From Shewanella sairae (lineage in GTDB: Bacteria; Pseudomonadota; Gammaproteobacteria; Enterobacterales; Shewanellaceae), in NCBI RefSeq assembly GCF_023283535.1, contig NZ_JAKILT010000016.1, forward strand, positions 1-64,000: a stretch of 64,000 nt of DNA. Reading direction: 5' to 3'. The translations under genes were made by a program, and so were the position numbers. The notes beneath the pieces were generated by a model that was given only the letters and a program-made list of their open reading frames with translations, had not been told where the DNA came from and did no database searches. The first letter of the stretch is position 1. Every line of letters begins with the position of its first letter. Shown in pieces: positions 7,531 through 17,374 of this stretch.

Positions 7531-8748
7531 ATGTTGAAATCTTCGCTATCTCCTAGCTCTAACGAACTAGTGATCAGTATTCTTGATCTTGTTTTATCTG
7601 AGGGTAAGCCGTTAGATCGTGCTTATTCACAACACTTTTCGGGACTAAAACTAGAGCCGAAAGAACAAGGTCGCATCACATTTGTAGTGGGTGATATTTT
7701 ACGAAGATTGAACCTTTACTGTTTCCTATCTGATGTTAAGCCTGAAGAAATGGCACGTTTAGGCACGCGTTTGCTTAACGTCTGGCACCTATTCAACAAT
7801 TTACCGCTACCGAAAATGCAGTATGCGCTGCAAGTGAATGAGCAAGAACTCGCAGCTCGTATCGAAGAAGCTAAAGCCCAACCTGTTTTATGGGACGGCT
7901 GTCCTGATTGGCTGAACGAAATGGGTCAAGCGCAAATGGGCGATAAGTGGCCTGCAGAACGTGCTGCACTAAATAAGCCAGCAAAACGCTTTTTACGTAC
8001 CAATATTTTAAAGTGTACCCGTGAAGAGTTAGCAACTGCACTTCGCAAAGAAGGTGTTGAAACTGTTACTGTGCCGGGTGTTGATACTGCGCTTGAAGTG
8101 GTTTCAGACTCGGCACTATTTAGAACCGAAACCTTTAAAAAAGGCTGGTTTGAGCAGCAAGATGCAGGTTCTCAACTAGTGGCTTTAGCACTAGACGCAA
8201 AACCAGGTATGCGCGTTATTGATGCGTGTGCTGGCGCTGGTGGTAAAACCTTATCTATTTCAGCGCAAATGCAAGGTAAAGGGCGTTTACTTGCGATGGA
8301 TGTTGAGCAGTGGAAACTTGATAACCTTAAGCAACGTGCTCGCCGTGCCGGTGCACATAACGTTGAAACACGCATTATTGCCAGCAGCAAAACCATTAAG
8401 CGCTTAAAGTTAACTTGTGATCGTGTGCTATTAGACGTGCCGTGTTCAGGTTTGGGCGTACTTAAACGTAACCCAGATGCGAAGTGGCGCGATACGCCAG
8501 AGCGTTTACCTGTGTTAGTTGAGCTACAAAAGCACATTTTACAAAGCTATAGCCGCATGGTAAAAGTGGGCGGCATGCTAGTTTATGCAACCTGTTCAAT
8601 TATGCCTGAAGAAAACCGCGATCAGGTTGACGCGTTTTTAGCAGAAAACAAGCATTTTAGATTTATTGAAGATGAAACCATCAGCCCAGCAGAAACAGGC
8701 TTTGACGGCTTTTATCTCGCTAAACTAGAGCGAATTGCTGAAGCTTAA
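7531..8748 (+). CDS. RsmB/NOP family class I SAM-dependent RNA methyltransferase
   Basis: This enzyme makes m5C in RNA from S-adenosylmethionine. The C-terminal half has a Rossmann methyltransferase fold with the SAM motif DACAGAGGKT, the motif IV proline-cysteine in LDVPCSGLGVLKRNPD and the catalytic motif VI cysteine in YATCSI. The N-terminal part resembles the RNA-binding region of RsmB-like enzymes. Full RsmB also has a NusB-like domain; here the N-terminus is shorter, so the rRNA target is not certain. The frame extends upstream to a TTG at 7471 and an ATG at 7495. I prefer the ATG at 7531 (MLKSSLSPS, 405 residues) because the upstream residues look unlike a conserved start, but no strong ribosome site decides it. 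Confidence 0.85.
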   Translation: MLKSSLSPSSNELVISILDLVLSEGKPLDRAYSQHFSGLKLEPKEQGRITFVVGDILRRLNLYCFLSDVKPEEMARLGTRLLNVWHLFNNLPLPKMQYALQVNEQELAARIEEAKAQPVLWDGCPDWLNEMGQAQMGDKWPAERAALNKPAKRFLRTNILKCTREELATALRKEGVETVTVPGVDTALEVVSDSALFRTETFKKGWFEQQDAGSQLVALALDAKPGMRVIDACAGAGGKTLSISAQMQGKGRLLAMDVEQWKLDNLKQRARRAGAHNVETRIIASSKTIKRLKLTCDRVLLDVPCSGLGVLKRNPDAKWRDTPERLPVLVELQKHILQSYSRMVKVGGMLVYATCSIMPEENRDQVDAFLAENKHFRFIEDETISPAETGFDGFYLAKLERIAEA

Positions 8749-8811
8749 TGGATTCTGTTTTAATCCACTTAGTTTTAAGCCATTCAGTTTTAGTTTATTC
8801 AGTTTAAATCA

Positions 8812-8841
8812 AAAAAAGAGCACTTAAGGTGCTCTTTTTTT
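8812..8841. terminator. Bidirectional terminator
   Basis: GAGCAC and GTGCTC form a hairpin with a short loop, flanked by an A run on the left and a T run on the right. It can serve both the methyltransferase gene (plus strand) and yjbQ (minus strand). Confidence 0.85.
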
Positions 8842-8882
8842 ATGTGTTTAGTTAATTAACTTAGATTGAAGCAATTTCTGTT

Positions 8883-9299
8883 TTACTCGCCATTGATGGT
8901 GACAAGAACCCTGCGCTTACCGCCATGATCACGATGCTCGCCTAGATAAATCCCTTGCCAAGTGCCTAAGTTGAACCTGCCGTTAGTAATTGGAATCGTT
9001 AAGCTCACACCTATTAAGCTAGATTTTAAATGAGCAGGCATATCGTCATCCCCCTCATAAGTGTGGGTGTAATAGGGCGCTCGTTCTGGTGCTAACCGAT
9101 TTATGTAGGACTCAAAATCATCCCGTACACTAGGATCTGCGTTTTCATTCAGGCTTAGAGACGCCGATGTATGTTGAAGTAAAATATGTGCTACGCCCAC
9201 ATTTATCTTTGCAATTGAGATTGCTTGCTCAATTTCATCTGTGACTAAATGAAAACCACGGCTTTTAGCTGTTAAGGAAATTGTTTGTTGTAACCACAT
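8883..9299 (-). CDS. yjbQ: YjbQ family protein (UPF0047)
   Basis: The 138-residue protein is a typical full-length YjbQ/UPF0047 member, a trimeric metal-binding fold. The family signatures are present: AHILLQHTSASLSLNENADPSVRDD in the middle, YTHTYEGDDDMPAHLKSSL, and the C-terminal LGTWQGIYLGEHRD. Histidines in these motifs are the expected metal ligands. E. coli YjbQ has weak thiamine-phosphate synthase activity, but its physiological role is not settled. It is monocistronic, convergent with the methyltransferase gene, and unrelated to the hyp genes that follow on the same strand. Confidence 0.85.
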   Translation of the reverse strand: MWLQQTISLTAKSRGFHLVTDEIEQAISIAKINVGVAHILLQHTSASLSLNENADPSVRDDFESYINRLAPERAPYYTHTYEGDDDMPAHLKSSLIGVSLTIPITNGRFNLGTWQGIYLGEHRDHGGKRRVLVTINGE

Positions 9300-9433
9300 A
9301 ATCTTTGCTCATACCGATATATTGCGAGTAATGGTTATGGATTTCTGGCGTTTGGTCAATCCTATTTTTGATCTGCTAGCCTAGCCATAATATTTGCTTA
9401 TACCGACAGGCATTAACTAAAGCAGGGCATTAA

Positions 9434-9781
9434 CTAAAGCTGTTCAAGCTCAAGTTGCATTAACATCATATCTTCGCCATCGAGTACTTGTGTATTGCTA
9501 CTCATGCAATGACCGCAGAGTACATTCCGTTGTTTATGCTCGGTCTGTTTACCGCAATCATTGCAGATTATCACTAGATCTTGCAGCTTCATCACTAAAT
9601 CGGCATCACGACAGATCCCCACGAGTTTAAAGGTATCGAATGCGGTTGCGAGCAAACTCGGTTCAACGCCACTTAATATACCCAATTTAATCTCTACCCG
9701 GGTAATTGCCGTGGCATTATTATTTGCTGCAAGTTGCTCACATTGTTCAATTAAAGCGGTCACTATTGAATATTCGTGCAC
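9434..9781 (-). CDS. hypA: Hydrogenase nickel incorporation protein HypA
   Basis: HypA delivers nickel, with HypB, to the large subunit of [NiFe] hydrogenase. The frame is open further upstream, but the real start is the GTG at 9781. That gives 115 residues beginning (M)HEYS, where His2 is the nickel ligand. The zinc site is visible as CNDC and CGHC separated by 12 residues. The GTG shares one base with the hypE stop (TAGTG), showing translational coupling. It is the last gene of hypBCDEA, and no clear terminator was seen after it. Confidence 0.92.
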   Translation of the reverse strand: MHEYSIVTALIEQCEQLAANNNATAITRVEIKLGILSGVEPSLLATAFDTFKLVGICRDADLVMKLQDLVIICNDCGKQTEHKQRNVLCGHCMSSNTQVLDGEDMMLMQLELEQL

Positions 9782-10797
9782 TAACAAATCCTCGGTAATA
9801 ATTCGCCTTGAGGCACATCTAAATAGCGCTGGCTTCCACATGGGGTTTGTAAAACGACTTTGCCTTGGCGGGTATCTGTCACTTGGCCAATCACTGCTGA
9901 TTGCTCGCAGTGACAAAAGCGCTGCATGATTTCAAGTGTTGCTTCAACACTGGCATCAGGGACGGCAAGGATAAAGGTACCTTCGTTAGCAAGATCAAAT
10001 GGCTCGAAGCCATACAATTCACATAGACCTTTTACTGCATCACATACAGGGACAGCGTCTTCAATGACTTCAATACCGACTTCGGATGCACTTGCCCACT
10101 CATTGAGCACTGCCGATAATCCGCCTCGGGTTGCGTCACGCATGGCATGAATATCGATATTCGCAGCAATCAGCTGCTCCACAATCGGCCATAGGGTTGC
10201 GCAATCACTGGTTAATTCAGACTCAAGGGCTAAGCTTTCACGCGCCATCAAAATAGCCGCGCCGTGACGGCCTACATCGCGGCTGACGATAATCTTATCG
10301 CCTAGTTGTAGGTTTTTTACTGAGATCCCAGAGTTTAAAATACGTCCTACACCGGAGGTATTGATAAATACGCCATCGGCGCAGCCTTTTGGTACAACTT
10401 TAGTGTCTCCACAGACAATACGAGCAGATGATTTTTTAAGCTCGCTTGCCATGCTGCTAACGATAGTTTTTAAACTTTCGATGGCAAAGCCTTCTTCGAT
10501 AATAAAGCTGCAACTTAAGTATTGTGGCTCTGCACCCATCATGGCGAGATCATTAACAGTGCCCGCAATTGAAAGCTTACCGATATCGCCACCAGCAAAA
10601 AACAGTGGTGCAACGGTAAAAGAGTCGGTAGTAAAGGCTAGATTGCCGTCAAAGTGCAATACTGCAGCATCTTCTTCGCTGCGTAAAATTGGATTATCAA
10701 AGGCGTTAAAAAATATCTCTTTAATAAGGCGGTTCATCTCTTTGCCGCCACCGCCATGACTTAATTGCACTTGTTTAGCGTTGTTTTTCTGCATCAT
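9781..10797 (-). CDS. hypE: Hydrogenase maturation protein HypE
   Basis: HypE dehydrates the carbamoyl group passed from HypF to its C-terminal cysteine, forming the thiocyanate that becomes the CN ligand of the active-site iron. The 338-residue protein has the glycine-rich N-terminal [14 protein letters not shown], the PurM-like ATP fold ([24 protein letters not shown]), and ends in PRIC with the essential terminal cysteine. It overlaps hypD by 4 nt at its start and hypA by 1 nt at its end. Confidence 0.95.
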   Translation of the reverse strand: MMQKNNAKQVQLSHGGGGKEMNRLIKEIFFNAFDNPILRSEEDAAVLHFDGNLAFTTDSFTVAPLFFAGGDIGKLSIAGTVNDLAMMGAEPQYLSCSFIIEEGFAIESLKTIVSSMASELKKSSARIVCGDTKVVPKGCADGVFINTSGVGRILNSGISVKNLQLGDKIIVSRDVGRHGAAILMARESLALESELTSDCATLWPIVEQLIAANIDIHAMRDATRGGLSAVLNEWASASEVGIEVIEDAVPVCDAVKGLCELYGFEPFDLANEGTFILAVPDASVEATLEIMQRFCHCEQSAVIGQVTDTRQGKVVLQTPCGSQRYLDVPQGELLPRIC

Positions 10798-11912
10798 GTG
10801 ACTCCGTTGTAGCGGTAATAAGCGTTACAGGCACCTTCTGAGCTCACCATACAGCTACCTAGCGGTGTTTCTGGGGAGCAACCTCGGCCAAATACTTTAC
10901 AATCTTTAGGTTTACACAAGCCCCGTAAAATATCGCCGCATTGGCAGGCTTTATGATCGTCTATCTCTTGATGAGGCAGGTCTTGCTTAAAGAGGAGTTC
11001 GGCATCTCTGTGGCTAAATTCAGGTTTGAGCATTAATGCTGATTCTGGGATTGGGCCAAGCCCACGCCAGCGAAAAGATGGCCTGACGCTTAAGTAGCGG
11101 TCAATCAGTGCTTGCGCGCCTAAGTTACCTTCTTCAGTGACTGAACGGCTATATTGGTTTTCAAGTTTGGCGCTACTAGCCACTTTCTGCTTAACAATCA
11201 TTAAAATAGACTGCATGACATCAACTGGCTCAAACCCAGAGATCACCACCGGGGTATGATAACGCTCGACCGCACTTCGATACACTTTTGCACCACTAAT
11301 TACACTGACATGCGCGGGACCGATGAAGGCGTTCACCTTGACCTTTTCATCAGCCATCACTGCATCAATCGCGGGTGGAACTAACACATGGTTAATATGA
11401 AAGAACAGGTTATCGATCCCTTGTTGCTCGGCTTGATCGATTAATACCGCCGTCATTGGAGTAGATGTTTCAAAGCCGATAGCAAAGAAAATAACTTGTT
11501 TATCAGAGTTTTCTCTGGCAATAGTGAGGGTGTCGAGCGGATCATAGATTGGCCGAATGTCGCAGCCTTTAGCTCTAAACTGCGACAAACTGCCATTTGA
11601 TCCTGGTACGCGGATCATGTCACCTAGGGTGACTAAAATAGTTTTGGGTCGGTTAGCTAATGCTGCCGCGTGGTCGATTCGTTCTTTAGGCATAATGCAG
11701 ACAGGGCAACCCGGTCCATGGATAAACTCGATATTGTCTGGTAAAAGCTGCGATAAGCCATATTTCATAATGGTGTGTGTATGTCCGCCACACACTTCCA
11801 TTATGTTGATTTTATCTGGTAGCTGCTTTGCTAACTGAGCAATTTCGGTGGCTAGTGATTTGATTATGTCTGGATCGCGAAAGCCTTGGTAGAGATCTTT
11901 AAGACTAATCAT
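10794..11912 (-). CDS. hypD: Hydrogenase maturation protein HypD
   Basis: HypD is the iron-sulfur scaffold on which, with HypC, the Fe(CN)2CO group is assembled. The 372 residues carry all the family motifs: CGGHTHTIMKYG, GPGCPVC, the GFET..TPMTA region, and the C-terminal cysteines CQCGDILRG and CKVFGRGCSPETPLGSCMVS that bind the 4Fe-4S cluster. It overlaps hypC by one base and hypE by four, inside the hypBCDEA operon. Confidence 0.95.
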   Translation of the reverse strand: MISLKDLYQGFRDPDIIKSLATEIAQLAKQLPDKINIMEVCGGHTHTIMKYGLSQLLPDNIEFIHGPGCPVCIMPKERIDHAAALANRPKTILVTLGDMIRVPGSNGSLSQFRAKGCDIRPIYDPLDTLTIARENSDKQVIFFAIGFETSTPMTAVLIDQAEQQGIDNLFFHINHVLVPPAIDAVMADEKVKVNAFIGPAHVSVISGAKVYRSAVERYHTPVVISGFEPVDVMQSILMIVKQKVASSAKLENQYSRSVTEEGNLGAQALIDRYLSVRPSFRWRGLGPIPESALMLKPEFSHRDAELLFKQDLPHQEIDDHKACQCGDILRGLCKPKDCKVFGRGCSPETPLGSCMVSSEGACNAYYRYNGVT

Positions 11913-12160
11913 TAGGACTCCCGCTCTTCAGCTTCGAGTTTCTGCACAATTTCTTGATACAAAGCTAGGCTTGCCATAGCATCTTCAGTATCGATTTTGT
12001 TCATCACAAATCCAATATGGATTAACACAAAATCACCAATACTTAGTGGCTCAGTCATTAAATGGCTACTGACTTTACGTTTTACGCCCATGGTATCAAC
12101 GGTTACAGCCTGCTCACTTAAGTGTATTTCGACGACCTGAGAAGGGATTGATAAACACAT
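11912..12160 (-). CDS. hypC: Hydrogenase maturation chaperone HypC
   Basis: HypC (82 residues) is the small chaperone that binds HypD and carries the iron centre to the large subunit. The N-terminal MCLSIP contains Cys2, the essential ligand, and the rest is an OB-like small barrel (GVKRKVS, LIHIGFVMNKID). It is joined to hypB and hypD by one-base overlaps. Only one HypC/HybG-type protein is present in the window. Confidence 0.95.
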   Translation of the reverse strand: MCLSIPSQVVEIHLSEQAVTVDTMGVKRKVSSHLMTEPLSIGDFVLIHIGFVMNKIDTEDAMASLALYQEIVQKLEAEERES

Positions 12161-12981
12161 TAAACACGTGCTCCCATTGTATCGGTCTCTTCATTTTTGA
12201 TATTTGCGGTTTTAAGGTTGTTGATGTGGTGCAGGCTTTGCGCACTAAGCCAGGTGGTAACTTGTAATAGTGTCTGAGGCTGTTTAACTGAAACTGTCAT
12301 TAATTCTACATTGGGATTGAGCTTGTGAAGTTGGGCTTTGGCTTCTTCAATACTAAAATCAAAATGTTCAATCAAATCTGCTTTAGTGATCAAGACTAAG
12401 TCTGCACGGCGGAACATCACTGGATATTTCTCAATTTTGTCATCCCCTTCAGGGACTGATAGCAAAACAATATTTTTGTGGGTACCTACATCGTAACTGG
12501 CAGGGCAGACTAAGTTTCCTACATTTTCTACAAAGCAGATGTCTATAGAGTCAAGGTCGATATGATGTAGCGCACTGTGCACCATAAAGGCATCTAAGTG
12601 GCAGGCGGCCCCAGTTTGTATTTGGTAAGCAGCGATGCCTTTGGCTTTTAATCTATCGGCATCTCTTGAGGTTTCTAAGTCACCCTCAATAACCGCATAT
12701 TTCTGTTGTGTATGTTGATATAAATGCTCAAGTAGGGTGGTTTTACCGCTACCAGGACTGCTCATCAAGTTAAAAGCGGTGATCCCTTTGGCGTTAAAAT
12801 GGTCGCGGTTGTGTTGGGCTTCTATATCATTTTTATCAAGAATTTTATGTATAACGGAGAGAGTCGTTTTGTCGTTTAATTGAGGGTTACTGGCAACGTT
12901 GTCATCGGTTTTTGAATGAGAATGCCCCGATGTTAAAAGGTGATCATGGCGTGTGATCGAACAGCCGCAGTCTTGGCACAT
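12160..12981 (-). CDS. hypB: Hydrogenase nickel incorporation GTPase HypB
   Basis: HypB is the GTPase that drives nickel insertion together with HypA. The N-terminus MCQDCGC is the high-affinity nickel site of the E. coli type, followed by a short His-containing linker. The P-loop is SPGSGKTT (around residue 74), with ENVGNLVCPA (zinc/nickel-binding G-domain cysteine) and TKADL as the guanine motif. The ribosome site is CGGAG before the ATG. It heads hypBCDEA, with an FNR-like box upstream, so the operon can be expressed apart from hya. Confidence 0.95.
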   Translation of the reverse strand: MCQDCGCSITRHDHLLTSGHSHSKTDDNVASNPQLNDKTTLSVIHKILDKNDIEAQHNRDHFNAKGITAFNLMSSPGSGKTTLLEHLYQHTQQKYAVIEGDLETSRDADRLKAKGIAAYQIQTGAACHLDAFMVHSALHHIDLDSIDICFVENVGNLVCPASYDVGTHKNIVLLSVPEGDDKIEKYPVMFRRADLVLITKADLIEHFDFSIEEAKAQLHKLNPNVELMTVSVKQPQTLLQVTTWLSAQSLHHINNLKTANIKNEETDTMGARV

Positions 12982-13038
12982 AAATAACTCCGTTTATGAA
13001 ATATGAATTCATTGTCGATCACACTTACGTGGCCGACA

Positions 13039-13052
13039 TTGATGTAAATCAG
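13039..13052 (-). promoter_or_regulatory. FNR-like box upstream of hypB
   Basis: TTGATGTAAATCAG matches the FNR/Anr half sites TTGAT-N4-ATCAA with one mismatch. If centred at -41.5, as in class II promoters, the start point is near 13004. GACAAT (minus strand, near 13011-13016) then falls at the -10 position, with a short leader to the hypB ATG. This predicts anaerobic induction of hypBCDEA from its own promoter. Confidence 0.55.
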
Positions 13053-13099
13053 CTTTGAATCGCTTAACTGGTGATGTATCTCACGTTAACGATTTCGTT

Positions 13100-15586
13100 T
13101 TAAGTAAAAGCGCTTTGAGTCGCTGTCGGTGGATTGTGGATCCCGAACCAGAGTTGACCTAAAGCGATACCGCCATCATTGATTGGGACCTTGTGGCTAC
13201 TAAGCACTTCATAGCCCTGTTGCTTTAGTTTGTTTTAACAAAGCGATAATAAGTAGTGATTTTGAAACACGCCGCCGCTTAGCACTATTGGATAGGGAAC
13301 GTGATTTTGCTGGCTCTGTTTAGTTAGCGGCTTAGGGCAATGAAGCGGATTAAGTTGTTTTGCACAATCACACACCATATTGGCTATTGCATCCATAAAG
13401 GCTTTAGCAAGTAGTGCGGTGCGTATCTCGGTCAGTGGCTCGGAGACGACGTGATCTACAAGTTGTGCTATTAAATCTGATGCGTCCCAGGCGCTATCTT
13501 TTGCTTGCCAATGTAGCGTCATCGATAGTTTGTCGCCGGCGTGGTTAATGTCATTCTCTGTGCTATTTTTGCTGTGATAAAAATTGATGTTATTTTCATT
13601 AACAACACGGTTAGCTGCAGTTTCTATCAATATGCCTGCTTGGCCTTCATATTGAATATCCGTTACTAAGCCAAGTAGCACAGCCACGGCATCAAACAAT
13701 CTACCGACAGAGGAACATTTAATACTGGTGTTATTAGACCATATCGCAGTGAGGTTATTGAGCACGTTTGGATTGATGTTTGCTAACGGGGTCAGTTTTA
13801 ATCGTGTTAATTCTTGCTTTGAGTATTTTTCAAGTAAAAGGCTAAGTAACACTCGGTAAGGTTGTTTGATTGCTTGCTCACCGCCAATTAATTGAAACGG
13901 TTTAATGTGTGCCAAACGTTGGTAATCGTGCACATCACATAAGATGACTTCACCACCCCATAAGGTGTGGTCATCGCCAAGTCCGGTGCCATCAAAACTA
14001 AAACCTAGCACAGGTGTGGTCATTTGATTTGCTGCCATCACGCTAAGAATATGGGCGTAATGGTGTTGAACAGAGGTTAAGCGAATAGTCCTAGCTGTTT
14101 GCGATTCCGCCTGTTCTACAGCCCATTGACTGGTTATATAGTCAGGGTGCAGATCATGGACAATGTGCTGGCTGGAAAATTGATATAGGCGGGTGAAGGT
14201 TTCCAAAGTCTTATGAAAATAATCTTCAGCTTCTACAGAAACAATATCACCAATATAAGGGCTTAGAAAAAGATTGTTCTCTACACCAAAGCAGAGACTA
14301 TTTTTTTGCTGTGCGCCAATGGCGAGAGTCTGCTGTTTAATGGGATTAGGTGTGTGGATTGACAAAGGCGCGTAACCCCGCGCCAGACGTAAAACTTGTA
14401 CCTTGTCGTTGATAACCTGTACCACGCTGTCGTCGCAGCCATTTAAAATGATGCGGTCATGGTCGAGTATGTAGTCAACAACATGTCCTAGCTTTGAACT
14501 TATCTCCTCACTGTTGATGATTATTGGCTCACCACTTAAATTGGCGCTGGTCATAACAAGTGGACGTTTCAGCGCATCTAACAGTAATTGATGTAATGGC
14601 GTATAGGGTAAAAACACCCCAAGCCTATCGATATCAGGAGCAACGAGCGGACTCAGTGAGCCGATGGAACAAGTTTGAATCGCGTTGGGTAAAGACTGTG
14701 ACGCTGACAATTTTTGCATTATTACGATAGGTCGTTCAGCACTTGCCAGTGTTTGCCATTCGGTTTTATTACCACTAACCAGCTCCGCTGCTATGTCGCT
14801 GCTTGCCACCATGACTGCAAAAGGTTTTGCAGGCCTCGCTTTTCGTTGTCTTAGTATTGCTATGGTATCTGTATTGGTTGCATCGCAAACAAGGTGATAG
14901 CCACCTAACCCTTTTATCGCGAGGATTTTGCCGGCTTTTAGTTGGTTTACGGCTTGGGTCAATGCGTTATTGTTATTCTCAATAACGGCTAATGTGGGTG
15001 TTTTAAAACTAAGTTGTGGCCCGCAACTAGGGCAACTAACAGGTTGGGCATGGTAGCGCCTATCCAAGGGATCACTGTACGCTGCGCTACAAGCATCACA
15101 CATAGTAAAACTCGCCATGGAGGTGTTTTTTCTATCGTAGGGTAGAGCGTTAATCAAGGTATAGCGTGGTCCACAATTTGTACAATTGGTGAACGGGTAT
15201 CGATAGTGGCGATTATGCGGATCATTAATCTCTTTGAAGCAATCTGCACAGGTCGACTTATCACTCGATACAGCAACATGGGCTTTGGCATTGGTTTCAC
15301 TGTGGATGATATTAAATTGGTGACAGTTGTGCTCCGTCGCGATTGTTTGAACGTGTAGATTGTCGATACGAGCAAGCGGCGGGGTATGCTCAATGCTCTT
15401 AATGAAGGCGTTTAAGCTGGCTTGATTGCCTTGCACCTCTATGGTTACGCCTTCACTATTATTTAAGACGCTGCCAAAGAGCCGATGCTCAGTTGCTAGG
15501 CGATAGATAAACGGCCTAAAACCGACACCTTGAACGATGCCGGTAATTTTTATGCGTTGCCGCATGACTAAGTTATTTAGCGTCAT
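13100..15586 (-). pseudogene. hypF: HypF carbamoyltransferase with in-frame premature stop
   Basis: HypF makes the carbamoyl group that becomes the CN ligands of [NiFe] hydrogenase. The open part (783 residues) shows the acylphosphatase domain (VQGVGFRPF near residue 20), two zinc-finger motifs (CADC...CTNCG; CDAC...CPSCG), the YrdC-like domain (GLGGYHLVCDA; MTSANLSGEPI) and the Kae1-like domain with HHYAH. It stops at TAA 13235-13237, just after LSGGVFQNHYLLSLC. The same frame continues for 44 more codons with the conserved tail NKLKQQGYEVLSS and NDGGIALGQLWFG, ending at TAA 13100-13102. In E. coli HypF the Asp of this DGG motif is a metal ligand, so a product ending at the first stop should be inactive. 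CAA to TAA is the simplest explanation. The start abuts the stop of the preceding gene. Confidence 0.85.
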
Positions 15587-17374
15587 TTAAACGTGCCTAC
15601 GGCGTTTTAAATATAACGCACCGACAGCAAGGTTGACGCCTTCGAGATCTTGCTCGGGATTACACTCTAGTAAAAAGTTTTTTCCGAGTCGTAGCGATAG
15701 TCTTTGCCCTAGTAACTCATTTGCAAAGCCGCTTCCCGATAACAATACCGTTTTAATGCTAATGTTTTGATCTAGATGCTCAATCCAGTTACAGATAAAG
15801 TCGGCAAGGGAGTCATGCATCCCAAAAGCCAGCTTTTCAATATTGTCGGCTTCAGCAAGGCGAAAGCTAATAATACTGCCTAATGTTTTGCACCAATTTA
15901 AACTGCGGAACGCCTCTCCTCGGGTTAAAGGGAAGTCAATTCTAGGCGCGTTAGCACCTTTGTGGCACATGCCCTTTGCAATGATGTAATCACTTAATTG
16001 CTGTTTAGATAGGGCATTGATATTTGGCTTTGCGGTCACGGCGCCCAAGAATATCGCGGCAATGGCCCAAAGGCTTTGTACGTTATTAGTTGGTGACGTT
16101 AATTTTAACGATAATAGATTGATGTAATCTTCGGGGAACTGTTGCTTAAATTTCTCGATTAGTGGCTTTTGCGCTGAGAGTTCAAGCTGGTGGACAATCT
16201 CATAACCGTTATTGGGTAAAACAGGGAACTCAAAGAACAGGTCGGTGTTTTGTTTTGCATCCAATGTCAGGATCTGATTATTAAATTTGTCACTGAAATA
16301 GATGACAGCTTTATGTTTTGGTTTTTTCTGTTTAATACAACTGGCGTGTAATGCGCACGTAGCTGCATCTTTACTTTGTTGTATAAGGTTTGGATCTGGC
16401 TGTTGCTTGTCGTGCTCAACTTTGACTTTGATAACATGGTTTTTGCAGTTAGCTAGACAACTTACCTTTCTCATAGAGTCATAAGCGTATTGCTGTGCAT
16501 TGTCATGTAAAGGTTCTCTGTGTGCAGGGTATCGATGAATACTGTTTGTCACCGCGGTGTTCAACCTTACCCACTGCCCATTGAGCTGCACCATTTGCGG
16601 GTTATCGCTATTTTCGACATAAATAAAATCGATACCTTTTTGCCGGAGGATCTCGCAGATCACCAGTAATAACCTAGATTTAGCAAAACAAATTTCATAT
16701 AAGGCTTGCTCTAGGCGAGGGTGTTTAGCGATAGGGCGTGCGGTAATACGTGGTTTTTCGATACTTGATAAGGCTAACACTTGTTGGTTGGTCACCGAAA
16801 AATGCGCATTCAGATTATTCGGGTTACAAATCATTAAACAAGCGCGTTGTTCGGTGTTGTCTTTGGCTATCGGCTTAAAGCTAATATGTTGTTTTATGCC
16901 GTTGTGTTCTATGGTTAATTCGCCTAGTTCTTCTAATTGACGAACAAGGTTTTTAATCTCTTGCAGCTTTATTTCTTTAAGCGAAGCAGGCAAGCGAAGG
17001 TGCGCGTTGCAACATTGGCAAGGGTAATTAACGTCACCAAAATTCGCTGACTGATTGTCGGCAAATTTTGGCTGGCAATGTTGGCAATATTCTAAATCTA
17101 ATGCACTTGGCGGTAATAAGGTTTTAGTGCCAGTTATATTTTCGATAGCGCGTATTTGAGGCTGCTCAAGGGAAGTTGACAATAAAAAGTCACTGGCAAT
17201 GGTATCTGCAAGGTTTTCTAGTTCTGTTTGTTTACCTTGGGCTTCTATAAAGTAAAGGTTGCCTTGTTGACCAATGCAAAGATCAAATTGTTCGCTGTGT
17301 AGGTATTGGTTGCAAAGGTGCCCGTAAAAGGGCACTTCTCGATTACAGTTAAACTCAAATCTAATATTCTTCAT
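15587..17374 (-). CDS. HypF-related (Kae1-like) accessory hydrogenase maturation protein
   Basis: About 595 residues from the ATG at 17374, which overlaps hyaD by 14 nt; an upstream start at 17434 is possible but less economical. The middle has a cysteine cluster resembling a zinc ribbon (CQHC...CQCC). The C-terminal part mirrors the Kae1-like end of HypF: MHDSLADFICNWI, VLLSGSGFANELLG and DLEGVNLAVGALYL correspond to HypF FMDAIANMVCDC, IVLSGGVFQNHYLL and NDGGIALGQLWF. The HHxxH metal motif is absent and the DGG aspartate is replaced. It sits between hyaD and hypF. It may correspond to the HydE protein of Wolinella/Helicobacter hydrogenase operons, which I recall from the literature as HypF-like and needed for activity. 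Role inferred. Confidence 0.6.
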   Translation of the reverse strand: MKNIRFEFNCNREVPFYGHLCNQYLHSEQFDLCIGQQGNLYFIEAQGKQTELENLADTIASDFLLSTSLEQPQIRAIENITGTKTLLPPSALDLEYCQHCQPKFADNQSANFGDVNYPCQCCNAHLRLPASLKEIKLQEIKNLVRQLEELGELTIEHNGIKQHISFKPIAKDNTEQRACLMICNPNNLNAHFSVTNQQVLALSSIEKPRITARPIAKHPRLEQALYEICFAKSRLLLVICEILRQKGIDFIYVENSDNPQMVQLNGQWVRLNTAVTNSIHRYPAHREPLHDNAQQYAYDSMRKVSCLANCKNHVIKVKVEHDKQQPDPNLIQQSKDAATCALHASCIKQKKPKHKAVIYFSDKFNNQILTLDAKQNTDLFFEFPVLPNNGYEIVHQLELSAQKPLIEKFKQQFPEDYINLLSLKLTSPTNNVQSLWAIAAIFLGAVTAKPNINALSKQQLSDYIIAKGMCHKGANAPRIDFPLTRGEAFRSLNWCKTLGSIISFRLAEADNIEKLAFGMHDSLADFICNWIEHLDQNISIKTVLLSGSGFANELLGQRLSLRLGKNFLLECNPEQDLEGVNLAVGALYLKRRRHV

